Assembly (NCBI GenBank): GCA_963716235.1 | Contig: CAVQTE010000010.1 | Span: 124,001-188,000, forward strand | Length of the DNA: 64,000 nt | Reading direction: 5' to 3' | Origin: Sva-07 sp963716235 | GTDB taxonomy: Bacteria; Actinomycetota; Acidimicrobiia; Acidimicrobiales; Ilumatobacteraceae | Part shown: piece after piece, positions 45,695-55,700 of the stretch | Position numbering within the stretch: position 1 is the stretch's first letter | Layout: every line of letters begins with the position of its first letter | The notes under the pieces: generated by a model | What the model was told of the DNA's origin: nothing | What the model saw: the letters and a program-made list of their open reading frames with translations, nothing else | Databases searched by the model: none | Position numbers and translations under genes: made by a program

Positions 45695-47554
45695 ATGCGC
45701 ATGCCTCCTCATTCGATGATGCCCGGCGACAAAGACGCACTGAAGGGCGTCGAGTTGAGCGCCGGCACATGGCGGCGGGTCTGGACCTTTGCCCGGCCGT
45801 ACCGGGGAACCATCACGGTGTTTCTCGTCGCGATCATCGCCTCCGCGTTGCTGGCGCTCGTGCCACCCTTCGTCTTCCGCGGCATCATCGACGGCGCCAT
45901 TCCCGACGACGATCGACAACAGATCATCGTCCTCGCGACGTTGGCGGTCTTCGCAGCGCTGGGCGACGCCGGGCTGGCGATCGTGCAGCGCTGGACCAGC
46001 GCCACGGTCGGCGAGGGCCTCATCTACGACCTGCGACGAACGCTGTTCGCCAAGATCCAGCAGATGCCGATCGCGTTCTTCACCCGTACGCCGACCGGAT
46101 CGATCACGTCACGGCTGAACAACGACGTCGTCGGCGCCCAGACGGCTCTGACGAGCACATTGGGCAGCATCGTGAGCAACGTGATCGTGCTGGCCACGAC
46201 CCTCGCCGCCATGTTCTGGCTCCAGTGGCAGCTCACGCTGCTGACCCTCGTCGTCCTGCCGCTCTTCATCGTTCCGGCCCGCCGCGTCGGGGTTCGGCTC
46301 CAGGACATCGCTCGCCGGCAGATGGGCTACAACGCGGCGATGAACACCCAGATGACCGAGCGGTTCAACGTGTCGGGTGCGACGCTCGTCAAGCTGTTCG
46401 GGTCGGGTGGACGCGAACGTGACGCCTTCGATCGCCGTGCCGCCGGGGTGCGCGATACGGGAATCCAGGCAGCACTGCTCGGTCGGGTGTTCTTCGTCGC
46501 TCTCGGCCTCGTCGGCGCCCTCGGCACCGTGGCGATCTACGGCTTCGGTGCATTCATGGTCGTCGACGGCAGCATCAGCGTCGGCACGCTGGTTGCGCTG
46601 GCCGCGCTGGTGACCCGGGTGTACCAGCCCTTGACCGGGCTGACGAATGCCCGTGTCGACCTGATGACCTCGATGGTCAGCTTCGAGCGGGTCTTCGAGG
46701 TCCTCGACGCACCGGTGGCGATCCAGGAGCGACCCGGTGCGATCGACCTCGTCGACCCCCGAGGTGGTGTCGAGTTCGACGACGTCGTGTTCCGTTATCC
46801 ACCTGCAGCCGAGTCGGCGATTGCGTCGATGGAAACCAATGCCGGGCTCGGAGGCGACACCGATCCCGACGTCGATGTACTCAACGGACTCTCATTGACG
46901 GTGACGCCCGGCGAGACCGTTGCGCTGGTCGGTGCCTCGGGGGCCGGCAAGTCGACCACGATCTCACTCCTGCCCCGGCTCTACGACGTGACATCCGGCG
47001 CCGTGCGCATCGACGGGCACGACGTGCGCGACCTCACCCTCGACTCGCTGCGCACCTCGATCGGTGTGGTGTCACAGGACCCGCATCTGTTCCACGAGTC
47101 GATCGGTGACAACCTGCGCTACGCCGACCCGGATGCCACCGACGAACAGCTCATCGCCGCGGCGAAGGCAGCTCGGATCCACGACACGATCGCTGCGCTT
47201 CCCGATGGCTACGACACGATCGTCGGCGAGCGCGGCTACCGGCTCAGCGGCGGCGAGAAGCAGCGACTTGCCATCGCCCGTCTCCTGTTGAAGAACCCCT
47301 GCATCATGGTGCTCGACGAAGCAACGAGCCATCTCGACAACGAGAACGAAGCACTCATCCAGGCAGCGCTCGACCACGCCATGCGTGACCGAACAGCGAT
47401 CGTGATCGCCCACCGTCTCTCGACGATCCGCAGTGCCGACCGCATCGCCTTCGTCGAGCACGGCCGCATCGCCGAGATCGGAACCCACGCCGAACTGCTC
47501 GCCGCCGACGGCCGCTATGCCCAGCAACTCAACGCTGGGGAGCTGGTGGGCTGA
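45695..47554 (+). CDS. ABC exporter, fused permease and ATPase
   Basis: 619 residues. Six-helix exporter domain (about 35-345), then the nucleotide-binding domain with Walker A GASGAGKSTTISLL (about 417), Q-loop VSQDPHLFHESI, signature YRLSGGEKQRLAIARLL, Walker B CIMVLDEATSHLD and switch His in IAHRLSTIRSADR. A homodimeric drug/lipid-type exporter. A 20-30 residue insertion (AAESAIASMETNAGLGGDTD) precedes Walker A. Substrate not inferable. Confidence 0.92.
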   Translation: MRMPPHSMMPGDKDALKGVELSAGTWRRVWTFARPYRGTITVFLVAIIASALLALVPPFVFRGIIDGAIPDDDRQQIIVLATLAVFAALGDAGLAIVQRWTSATVGEGLIYDLRRTLFAKIQQMPIAFFTRTPTGSITSRLNNDVVGAQTALTSTLGSIVSNVIVLATTLAAMFWLQWQLTLLTLVVLPLFIVPARRVGVRLQDIARRQMGYNAAMNTQMTERFNVSGATLVKLFGSGGRERDAFDRRAAGVRDTGIQAALLGRVFFVALGLVGALGTVAIYGFGAFMVVDGSISVGTLVALAALVTRVYQPLTGLTNARVDLMTSMVSFERVFEVLDAPVAIQERPGAIDLVDPRGGVEFDDVVFRYPPAAESAIASMETNAGLGGDTDPDVDVLNGLSLTVTPGETVALVGASGAGKSTTISLLPRLYDVTSGAVRIDGHDVRDLTLDSLRTSIGVVSQDPHLFHESIGDNLRYADPDATDEQLIAAAKAARIHDTIAALPDGYDTIVGERGYRLSGGEKQRLAIARLLLKNPCIMVLDEATSHLDNENEALIQAALDHAMRDRTAIVIAHRLSTIRSADRIAFVEHGRIAEIGTHAELLAADGRYAQQLNAGELVG

Positions 47555-47591
47555 CCGTTCGGGCCCAACCGACATCGCGCTGCGTCGGCGT

Positions 47592-49472
47592 CTACTGGAC
47601 TTCCCAGGAGTTGATCGCGTAGGCCCCGTTCTGGTTCACCTGGACGACCGCTGTGGACGTCTCATGTCCAGCGTCGGTGGTGGAGACGATCCGGAACTTG
47701 CGCTGCACGACCGTCTCCAGGAATCCGATGTCGACCGTCTCCGGTCCGGCGGCGCGTGCGTCGACCACATCAAACTGAGCAGCCAGGACGCCGCCGGAGA
47801 TCTTGACGGCGAGACCGTTCGGGTTTGCGAGCCTGACACGCCCCTGGGGAACTGCGACGTAACCCGGGATGTCGACGGTGGTTGCGGCCGCCGCAGGCAG
47901 ATCGATCTCGATGATCGGCTGTGGGACGACCGGACCCGGCGGAGGCGGCGGCGGAAGCGAAGGTGCTGCGCCGAGGCCGGCGTCGGGAACAACCGCACCG
48001 CTGGGAGCGGACGGTGCTGATGCGCCGACTTCGTTGATCGCGGTCACCGAGAACGTATATGCGGTGCCCACTGCCAGCCCCACGACATCGCACTGCGATG
48101 CCGGTGCAGCACTCATGTCGACCTCGCAGACACTTCCACCGGGCGACGCCGTCACCCTGTAGGTCCGGACGGGCTCACTCCCTACAGCAGCCGCCGTCCA
48201 CGACACCCTGACGGTGCCCGCATAGGGGACCACGACCGGGATCGCAGGCTGGCTCGGTGCAGCTGCGGCAGGTGGGAGAGCGAGTGCGTTCACCGGTGTG
48301 AACACCGATGGCAGGTACCCCTGGGTCGTCGCCGGGACAGGAGTGTCAGAGCCGACCAACGATGCCGGCACCTCGATGACTCCGGACGCGACCAGGTCGA
48401 CACCGGTGACGCCGTCCGGGGCGAGCACCCCGTTCACGCTGACGATCGACACGTCTTCGGAGGGTGCGTCACCGGTGTCACCGGGCGCCACGTACCGCTT
48501 GTTGAAGTGCAGGGAGAGCTCAGAACCGTTCGAGTTGTCGATCACGACACGTCCTTCGGCCCCGAGCACCCAGGTTCCTCCCAGTCCGCTCATGTTGTGG
48601 GTGCCGGGAGCGTTCTCGGCGTAGAAGATGGCCTCCTGGTCGTTCGTGCAACCCTGGACGGCGCCCAGGCCGACGACGACCGATGCCCCACCCTCGATGC
48701 GTACCTCGTTCTCGAAGTAGTAGATCCCCGACGTGAAGTAGGTGGGCCCGTCGAGCACCACTTGGTCGGAATAGGTGCCCGGGAAGTAGACCGTGCACGT
48801 GGGGAAGTCGATCGGCATCTGGTTGCCGGCCGGCGAGCGACGGTTGAGCCCGTGCACAGGGAGGTTCGGCAACCAGATCTTGTCGGTTTCCGACTGCAGC
48901 GTCTTATTGGTCAACCACTCGCTCGACGAGGCCGGGTCCGTCGGCTCGAAGTCGCATGGTGTGGTCCGTGACGCGTGAGGTGCACACCATGAGCTGCCTT
49001 TGAGTTCCTCGGGAGGCGCCGTGCCGACCTGTGTCGACGTGACGCCGACACGGAGTTCGTCGGCTGACTGGGCGCTCGCGTAATCGATGAAGTAGCACTT
49101 CGTCGAAACACCGATTCCGCTCATCGAGATCGGTGCCAGTTCAACGGGGATCGACGGCCCGCCTGTCCCGCACGCTTGATACAGCCCGACGGGGTCTGCC
49201 AGCGAGAGCCGCAGACCGGCCTTGGCGCTCTCGATGCGCGTGGTCTTCTCGCTCAACACGGTGTTGGCCGAGAGCACCGTCATTGCGTACCTCATCGTCG
49301 GGATGACGATGAGCGACCCGATGACCATCATCACGAGCACGAGCGGAAGCACCGAGCCTCTGTCACGATCCCACCGCGCTGTCGGTTCCTCCTCGGCGCA
49401 CGACGGCAGGTGGGGACCATCGTCGGACACGACCCCACTCGCCGGAGTCGTCACTCTGGCGTGCCGGCTCAT
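47592..49472 (-). CDS. Minor pilin-like (PilX-type) protein with fibronectin type III domain
   Basis: 626 residues. A 40-residue cytoplasmic start, RDRGSVLPLVLVMMVIGSLIVI as the single helix (Gly at -1, no Glu at +5), a Cys-rich beta domain, then a fibronectin type III domain (PAIPVVVPYAGTVRVSWTAA to VTAINEVGASAPSAP, about 410-505), a Pro linker (PPPPPPGP) and a C-terminal beta domain. ATG overlaps the stop of the vWA pilin gene (ATGA). It is third in the minor pilin operon and likely sits at the pilus tip or cell surface as an adhesive module. Confidence 0.72.
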   Translation of the reverse strand: MSRHARVTTPASGVVSDDGPHLPSCAEEEPTARWDRDRGSVLPLVLVMMVIGSLIVIPTMRYAMTVLSANTVLSEKTTRIESAKAGLRLSLADPVGLYQACGTGGPSIPVELAPISMSGIGVSTKCYFIDYASAQSADELRVGVTSTQVGTAPPEELKGSSWCAPHASRTTPCDFEPTDPASSSEWLTNKTLQSETDKIWLPNLPVHGLNRRSPAGNQMPIDFPTCTVYFPGTYSDQVVLDGPTYFTSGIYYFENEVRIEGGASVVVGLGAVQGCTNDQEAIFYAENAPGTHNMSGLGGTWVLGAEGRVVIDNSNGSELSLHFNKRYVAPGDTGDAPSEDVSIVSVNGVLAPDGVTGVDLVASGVIEVPASLVGSDTPVPATTQGYLPSVFTPVNALALPPAAAAPSQPAIPVVVPYAGTVRVSWTAAAVGSEPVRTYRVTASPGGSVCEVDMSAAPASQCDVVGLAVGTAYTFSVTAINEVGASAPSAPSGAVVPDAGLGAAPSLPPPPPPGPVVPQPIIEIDLPAAAATTVDIPGYVAVPQGRVRLANPNGLAVKISGGVLAAQFDVVDARAAGPETVDIGFLETVVQRKFRIVSTTDAGHETSTAVVQVNQNGAYAINSWEVQ

Positions 49473-51868
49473 CGGGTCACCGACAGGCTGCAGGACACGG
49501 CTTCGTTCGCCGCGACTCGGACTCGTACGCCCTTCCAGGCACCGGCATCGGGGATGTCGACGAGCTCGAACGGTCGATTCTGGTTTCCTGCTCGGCAGGT
49601 CCACGCACCCGGGGTGTAGCTGGTCAGCTCCGAGTAGTTCTGCGGAAACACGTCGACCGTGACGAACTGCCCGTTCGGAATGGGGAATTCGAACGTGCCG
49701 GTGACGAACTGCTGATTGGTCGTCACGACGGTCGGCTCGAGATCGACCGGATCGCCGCTCGAGTCGGTGACCGCACTGTTCTGGTACCGGACCGGATCGG
49801 GAGCGGTGCCGCTGCCGAGCTTCGTCTGCAGGGTCAGCGTGCCACCGCATTCACCGAGCGCGATCTCTTCCATCGCGGTGGCGAACTGCGACCACTGGGG
49901 CAGGACGTACATGTCGGCGATCTCGTTGTTCGTGTAGTTGCTGCCGTCCCAGACCGCCGGTGTCCCGTTGTCGTTGCCCGAGATCAGCCGCGCGAGAATC
50001 GTGTCGTTGCGGGTCCTTGCCGTCACATTCGGGTCATAACCGGTGTACGGCGGCGAGTTGTAGAGCTTCGACGACCGATAGTGGCTGGACGAACCCGTCT
50101 GGGCTCCCGTCCACACCTCCCAGTCGGGACCGTTGCTCCAGACCTTCGTCACGGATCTGTACGCCGGATTGCTCGAGTTGGCGTTGTACTCCGCCGTGCT
50201 GACCGGTAACTGGACCATGCCCGTACCGGAGCCCGTCGTCGCTGTCGTCCGTCGTTGTCGTGTCGAGCCGCCCGGTACTGGGCCTGGTGATCGTCGGTCC
50301 AACCGACATCCTGACGTGCGGTTGCTCGGCGGCACTGCGAGTCGTACGTGCGCTTGTCCACCCAGTACCAGGCGCCATTCGACGAGTTCTTCTTCTGGTA
50401 TCGGGCCTGGTACTGCGTCGACTCACGAACGTGGCTGTAGGAGCCTCGTTCGACGACGGTGCGATAGCCGGCGCCCGGATCGACGATCCAGTCGGACGAC
50501 GAGGTGATGCCGGCACCGACACCTACGCCGACCAGGCGAACGCTGCGCCGGAACTTGTTGGCGATGTAATCGGCACGGTTGAACGCCACCTGGTTGTAGG
50601 AGGAGCCGTTCGCGTCGGGCCACGGAGCACCGGGGGCAGCCGGCTCAGCGGGAAGCACACCCGGATCCGCACGCCGGGCCAGGCGCTCCCACGTCGGCAC
50701 ACCGTCGGTGAAGAAGACGACGGTCTCGGGAATCACCGAAGCGGTCGTTCCATCGGCTTGGTAGAAGGTCCGGAACATGGCGTCCTCCCAGTTCGTACCG
50801 CCGCTCGATCGCAGGGCGTCGATCGCTCCCAGCAGCGCATCGACATCAGCCTGATTCGTCATGTCGAAGTAGCGGTGCCAGTCCGACGAGCCGAGCACGC
50901 TGGACCTCGTGTCGAACCGCACGACCTGCAGCTTGACCGGGGTGCCCGCGAGCGACTCGACGAAACGGCGAACGCCGGTCCTCACGTCGCCGATCGCACC
51001 ACCGATCGAGCCCGACTCGTCGACCACGAGCGTCATCGGTCCACCGCATCGGCTGAACGCCTCGGTGAACGACGGCGCACCCTGCACACTGTTGGCGTCG
51101 ATCGACGTGCGAACCGTTCCTCCAGCCGTGATGCTGATCTGGTTGATGCCACCGCCGGCACCCTCAACGTCACCACCGCCGTTGATCGACACGATCACCC
51201 GGTTCGCGTCCTTGCGGTCGGACTCGTTCGCCACCTGGTCGTCGGTGATCGCGTCCGGTGCCAGCGGCTCGCTGACGATGATCACCCAGGTGGGCCGGGT
51301 GCACGACACCGAGCCGACCGGACTGACAATTCCCGCGATTCGCCACGCCCGGTACGAACGATTCACCGGCCGGCGGCCCAGGCAGGTCGCGCAGGACGAC
51401 GCTGGACGAGCACGACCACCCGCTGCCCGAGTCGGTGCACTCCACCCGGGAGAGTTCGTACGTCAGCGCATCGGCACTCGGAGCGAAGTGGTACGAGACA
51501 TTCGTCTTGATGACCACGCCGGCACCGTCGACGTTCTCCCACGACATCATCACGACATTCGAGCCGGTGCTCAGATCGATCCCATCACAGACGGTGGCCC
51601 CGCACGGGGTGGCGTCCGGGCTGGTGTCGACGACTCCGGCGGACGACAGGTCGGCCGGAATCCACATGCTGATGCTCTGCTCGGCCCGAGCAACGTTGAG
51701 ACGACCCTCCGTGTTGTCCTGCTGACGAAGCGTCACGACGACGGCACTGGAGAGCACCGTCACCAGGAGACCCATGATGGAGATGGCGATCAGCAGCTCG
51801 GGGAGCGTCATCCCCCCGTCACGCGATCGAATCCCACGAATTCCCGTGTTCGACGAATGATCAGACAT
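49469..51868 (-). CDS. PilW-like prepilin fused to a von Willebrand A domain, three frameshifts
   Basis: About 798 residues after removing three single extra bases (near 51330, 50330 and 50235). The N-terminus has a prepilin signal, RDGG before MTLPELLIAISIMGLLVTVL, with Glu+5. A pilin-like domain follows, then from about residue 270 a vWA domain with MIDAS motif VVDESGSIGG, DAMFRTFYQ and VVFFTDGVPTWE. The last 300 residues are Thr/Ser/Asn-rich. vWA domains bind proteins through a metal ion, so this looks like a modular adhesive pilin. Overlaps both neighbours. Confidence 0.75.
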
Positions 51869-52352
51869 CGGACTTCACCACCTCGATGTTGCGACGGACC
51901 TTGCCGTCTGGGCTTGTGATCGAAATCGTGACCCGCTGCACCAGCAGGTCGGTCGGAGCGGGTCCAGGACAGCCGGGCGAGTCAGCCGGACCGGTCGTCC
52001 AGGTGCCCTCGACGGTCGCGTCCGGACCAGGCACGTAGTACTCGTGGGTCACTGTTGCCGTGTCCGGCGGCCAGCCCTCGGTCTGCACCGCTGCCTGGGC
52101 GTAGATCGTGTAGTCGCAGCGCCTCGGAGCGCGGTTGACGCGGTCGGACGCATTCACGACGGCAGTCTCGACCTGAGCAGCAGAACGGCTCACCGACGAT
52201 GCCTTCACACTTGTGGTCACGGCGTTCAGAACGGCGACCACGACGGTGCCCATCAGCACGATCGCAATGACGATCTCGACGATCGAAAACCCGCTGTCGC
52301 GGTCACCCCGGCCATTCCTGGCGTTGTGTTGGAGAATCATACGGTTCCTCAT
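51861..52352 (-). CDS. Minor pilin PilV-like
   Basis: 163 residues from ATG 52352. Class III signal GRGDRDSG then FSIVEIVIAIVLMGTVVVAVL: Phe+1 and Glu+5 as in true prepilins. Globular domain with Cys in APRRCDYTIY and SPGCPGPAP. First gene of a three-gene minor pilin operon; the next gene starts within its last codons (8-base overlap). Expected PilD substrate and part of the initiation or tip complex. Confidence 0.83.
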   Translation of the reverse strand: MRNRMILQHNARNGRGDRDSGFSIVEIVIAIVLMGTVVVAVLNAVTTSVKASSVSRSAAQVETAVVNASDRVNRAPRRCDYTIYAQAAVQTEGWPPDTATVTHEYYVPGPDATVEGTWTTGPADSPGCPGPAPTDLLVQRVTISITSPDGKVRRNIEVVKSDV

Positions 52353-52575
52353 CGGTCTGACTGCGCCCCTTCTTGAGGTCACCCAGCACGGTAAGGGGAT
52401 CACGGTCAGCGACATCCATGGCGATGGTCAGCGCTCTGCAAAGTCAAGAAGTGGGCGCAAACCTTGACGTTCGCCGCCAATGGGGCCAGAGCGTGCACAA
52501 GCGCGGAGGTGGCAGACCGTCCGGTCGACCGAGCGAGATTGCGGGGCAAGAACGCCGGGATGCGACAATCGGCGG

Positions 52576-53712
52576 GTGATCGAGGCCGCCGTCCGCGCCG
52601 CCGCTGTGCCGCCGTTCCATGCCATGGCGATGAGCCGGGAGGCCGGCGCACTGGAGGCGGCGGGTCGGCGCATCCTGCACTTGGAGGTCGGCCAGCCGGC
52701 GACGCCACTGCCGGTTCTGGCCCGTGATGCCGTACGCGAGCACCTCGACCGGCCGCTCGGATACACCAACGCCGCCGGGCTCGCGTCGCTTCGCCGTCGT
52801 CTCGCCGCCCGCGAGCGCGTCGACGCCAGTCGAGTCATGGTGGTGGCCGGAGCTTCGGCGGGATTCACACTCGCATTCCTGACGATGTTCGAACCCGGCG
52901 ATTGCGTCGGCGTACTCGAGCCGGGATATCCCTGCTACCGCAACGCGCTGATCGCGCTCGGCATGACCCCGGTTGCCATCCCCGTCGGACCCGACACGCG
53001 ATGGGCGCCGACGCCCGAACATCTCGACCGTGCAGGTGAACTCGCCGGCCTGGTGCTGGCGTCACCGTCGAACCCGACCGGCACGATTTTGAGCGCAACC
53101 GCTCTGGCTGAAGTCACCGCGACCTGCCGAGCCCGCGGTATCGCCGTGATCGCCGACGAGATCTACCAGGGCATCGTCGATGGTCCGCCGGCCACACGAG
53201 TCCTCGACGTGCATCCCGACGCCGTCGTGGTGAACAGCTTCTCGAAGTACTGGTCGATGACCGGGTGGCGCGTCGGCTGGATCGTCGTGCCCGACACGCT
53301 GGTCGACACGGTCGAACGACTGCAGCAGAACCTCTACATCTGCGCCCCGCACGTCTCACAGGTCGCCGCACTCGCTGCGCTCGATGCGACCGAGGAACTC
53401 GACGGGCACGTGGCCCGCTATCGCCAGAACCGCACGATCGTGATCGACGGCCTCGCCGCTGCAGGTATCACCGACATCGCCCCGGCTGACGGAGCGTTCT
53501 ACGTGTACGCCCACGTGCCGCACCTCACCACAGCACTCGGCATCGACTCGCTGGAACTCACGCGCCGGTGGCTGCACGAGGCGGGCGTCGCCGCCACATC
53601 AGGCATCGACTTCGATCTCGCTCGCGGCCACGAGTACGTCCGCTTCTCCTACGCCGGCGCGGGTGCCGACATCGCCGAGGCCTGCGACCTCCTCGGACGG
53701 TGGCGGCCGTGA
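52576..53712 (+). CDS. PLP-dependent class I/II aminotransferase
   Basis: 378 residues from GTG 52576 (ATG 52621 is an alternative). Fold-type I features: LEVGQPATPLP, GYTNAAGLASLRRRLA, SPSNPTGTIL, AVIADEIYQGI with the PLP-binding Asp, and the Schiff-base Lys in NSFSKYWSMTGWRVGW; final Arg in EYVRFSYAG binds the substrate carboxylate. Substrate unknown. Overlaps the CoA-transferase gene by four bases, hinting at a shared amino- or keto-acid pathway. The 223 bases upstream are divergent promoter space with no motif I can name. Confidence 0.87.
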   Translation: MIEAAVRAAAVPPFHAMAMSREAGALEAAGRRILHLEVGQPATPLPVLARDAVREHLDRPLGYTNAAGLASLRRRLAARERVDASRVMVVAGASAGFTLAFLTMFEPGDCVGVLEPGYPCYRNALIALGMTPVAIPVGPDTRWAPTPEHLDRAGELAGLVLASPSNPTGTILSATALAEVTATCRARGIAVIADEIYQGIVDGPPATRVLDVHPDAVVVNSFSKYWSMTGWRVGWIVVPDTLVDTVERLQQNLYICAPHVSQVAALAALDATEELDGHVARYRQNRTIVIDGLAAAGITDIAPADGAFYVYAHVPHLTTALGIDSLELTRRWLHEAGVAATSGIDFDLARGHEYVRFSYAGAGADIAEACDLLGRWRP

Positions 53713-54821
53713 CCGGAGCCCTCGCAGACCTGCGCGTCATCGACATGTCGACCGTGCTCGCCGGGCCCAACTGTGCGCGCTACCTCGCCGACTTCGGCGC
53801 GGACGTGATCAAGGTCGAGCGACCGGGCGGCGACAGCCTGCGCAACATGGCGTGGCGCGACCCACGCGACGGCGAAGGGCTGTGGTGGAAACTCGTCAAC
53901 CGCAACAAGCGCACCGTGGTGCTCGACGTGAAGGACGAAGCGGATCGGGCGGTCTTGCTCCAGCTCGTCGATGGGGCGCACGTGCTCGTCGAGAACTCCC
54001 GGCCGGGCACGATGGAGCGCCTGGGCCTGGGGCCCGATGTGCTGCTCGAACGGAACCCGGCGCTCGTCATGACGAGAGTCAGTGGGTTCGGCCAGGACGG
54101 CCCGTACGCATCGCGTCCTGGCTTCGCCACGATTGCCGAGGCGATGTCGGGACTTGCGGCCCTCAGCGGTGAGCCCGACGGCCAGCCCCTGTTGCCCCCG
54201 ATCGCGCTCACCGACGAGGTGACCGGTCTTGCTGCCGCGTTCGCGACGATGGTGGCGCTGCACTCAGGGGTCGGCCAGGTGGTCGACGCCAACCTGCTCG
54301 AGACGATGTTCCAGATGATGGGACCACTCGTGTCGCTCTATGGCGTCAGCGGCGAACAGCAACTGCGACTCGGTGCCGGGCTCCCGTACACCGTGCCGCG
54401 GGGAACGTATCGATGCAGCGATGGACGGTGGATTGCAGTGTCGACGAGCAGCGATTCGGTAGCGGCGCGAGTGATGGGTGTACTGGGTGTTGGCGATGAC
54501 GCTCGGTTCGAGACGTTCGAGGGCCGCACTGCCCACCGGCTCGAACTCGAGCAGATCATGACCGACTGGTGCGCTCAACGCACCCAGACCGAGGTACTCG
54601 GTGCGTTCACCGCTGCCGAGGCAGCGATCGGTCCGGTCTACGACATGGCCGACATCGCCGTCGATCCGCACTACGCGGCCCGAAACGCGATCGCCGACGT
54701 CGGTGGCACGCCGATGCAGGGTCTCATCGCCCACCTCTCCGCCACCCCAGGCCAACTGCGCTGGTCGGGCCGAACCCTCGACGCGGACGGCGACGCCATC
54801 CGCGAATCCGGCTGGCCCTGA
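53709..54821 (+). CDS. CaiB/BaiF family CoA-transferase
   Basis: 370 residues, class III CoA-transferase: LRVIDMSTVLAGPNCARYLADFGADVIKVE at the start, the catalytic Asp probably in VVDANLLETMF, and RVSGFGQDGPYASRPGF. It moves CoA between organic acids. It is coupled to an aminotransferase, so a transaminated keto acid could be activated next. Substrate not inferable. Confidence 0.88.
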   Translation: MTGALADLRVIDMSTVLAGPNCARYLADFGADVIKVERPGGDSLRNMAWRDPRDGEGLWWKLVNRNKRTVVLDVKDEADRAVLLQLVDGAHVLVENSRPGTMERLGLGPDVLLERNPALVMTRVSGFGQDGPYASRPGFATIAEAMSGLAALSGEPDGQPLLPPIALTDEVTGLAAAFATMVALHSGVGQVVDANLLETMFQMMGPLVSLYGVSGEQQLRLGAGLPYTVPRGTYRCSDGRWIAVSTSSDSVAARVMGVLGVGDDARFETFEGRTAHRLELEQIMTDWCAQRTQTEVLGAFTAAEAAIGPVYDMADIAVDPHYAARNAIADVGGTPMQGLIAHLSATPGQLRWSGRTLDADGDAIRESGWP

Positions 54822-54880
54822 TCACCTCTCCGAAAAATGCGCTCTCGTGTGCGCCCGGTGCACATTTCAGCGCACATTTC

Positions 54881-54938
54881 GGGGGTTTGCAGGGGTTTGC
54901 GGGGGTCTACGGGTGGATTTCGGGGGGGTGCGGGTGGG
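54881..54938 (+). other. G-run tract with quadruplex-forming pattern between converging genes
   Basis: Plus strand runs GGGGG, GGGG, GGGGG, GGG separated by 5-6 bases (54881-54913), followed by GGGGGGG, GGG and GGG to 54938. This meets the usual G3+ N1-7 pattern. It ends at the base before the msrA stop codon complement and lies 60 bases past the CoA-transferase stop. Just upstream, 54840-54880 holds GCGCAC/GTGCGC-type short inverted repeats. Confidence 0.7.
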
Positions 54939-55595
54939 TCAGGCGGTGAGGCCGATGGGGCAACTGACGCCAGTGCCACCGACACCGCAGTAGCCGTTGG
55001 GGTTCTTGGCGAGATACTGCTGGTGGTACGGCTCGGCGTAATAGAAGCCGGCGATGAGATCGAGCGGCTCGACCTCGGTCGTGATCTCACCGTAGCCGGC
55101 ACCGTTCAAGCGGTCCTGGAACATCGCTCGCGTCGACTCGACGATCGCGCGCTGCGACTCGTCGGTCAGGAAGATTGCGCTGCGGTACTGGCTGCCGACA
55201 TCGTTGCCTTGGCGCATTCCCTGTGTCGGGTCATGGCCCTCCCAGAAGGTCTGGAGCAACAACTCGTAGCTGACGACCTCGGGGTCGTACACGACGGCGA
55301 CGGCTTCGGTGTGACCCGTACGCCCCGAGCAGACCTCCTCGTAGGTGGCGTTCGGTGTGTAACCACCGGCGTATCCGACGAACGTGGAGTACACGCCGTC
55401 GAGTTGCCAGAACTTGCGCTCGACACCCCAGAAGCAGCCCATGGCGAACACGGCGGTCTTCATGCCGTCGGGCCACGGCCCGACGAGCGGGTGACCGTTG
55501 ACGAAGTGTGTCTCGGGTACCGGCATGGTCTGATCGGTCCGGCCGGCGAGCGCATCGGCAGCATCGACCATCTGGGCGTTCTTGCGGAACAGCAT
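54939..55595 (-). CDS. msrA: Peptide methionine sulfoxide reductase A
   Basis: 218 residues. Catalytic GCFWGVERKFW near residue 53, YAGGYTPNATYEEVCSGRTGHTEAV and a C-terminal resolving Cys region (YCGVGGTGVSCP). It reduces methionine-S-sulfoxide using thioredoxin. The length and N-terminal extension match the actinobacterial long form. Confidence 0.95.
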   Translation of the reverse strand: MLFRKNAQMVDAADALAGRTDQTMPVPETHFVNGHPLVGPWPDGMKTAVFAMGCFWGVERKFWQLDGVYSTFVGYAGGYTPNATYEEVCSGRTGHTEAVAVVYDPEVVSYELLLQTFWEGHDPTQGMRQGNDVGSQYRSAIFLTDESQRAIVESTRAMFQDRLNGAGYGEITTEVEPLDLIAGFYYAEPYHQQYLAKNPNGYCGVGGTGVSCPIGLTA

Positions 55596-55700
55596 GGCGT
55601 CAAGGATAGGAGTGCTTCCGTGACAGCCTCGCGCCGATCCCGTAACAAAGCGCGAGCCCGGTTGTTGGGGTCGGGTCCGGAAAGACCGGAATGAGTGGGG

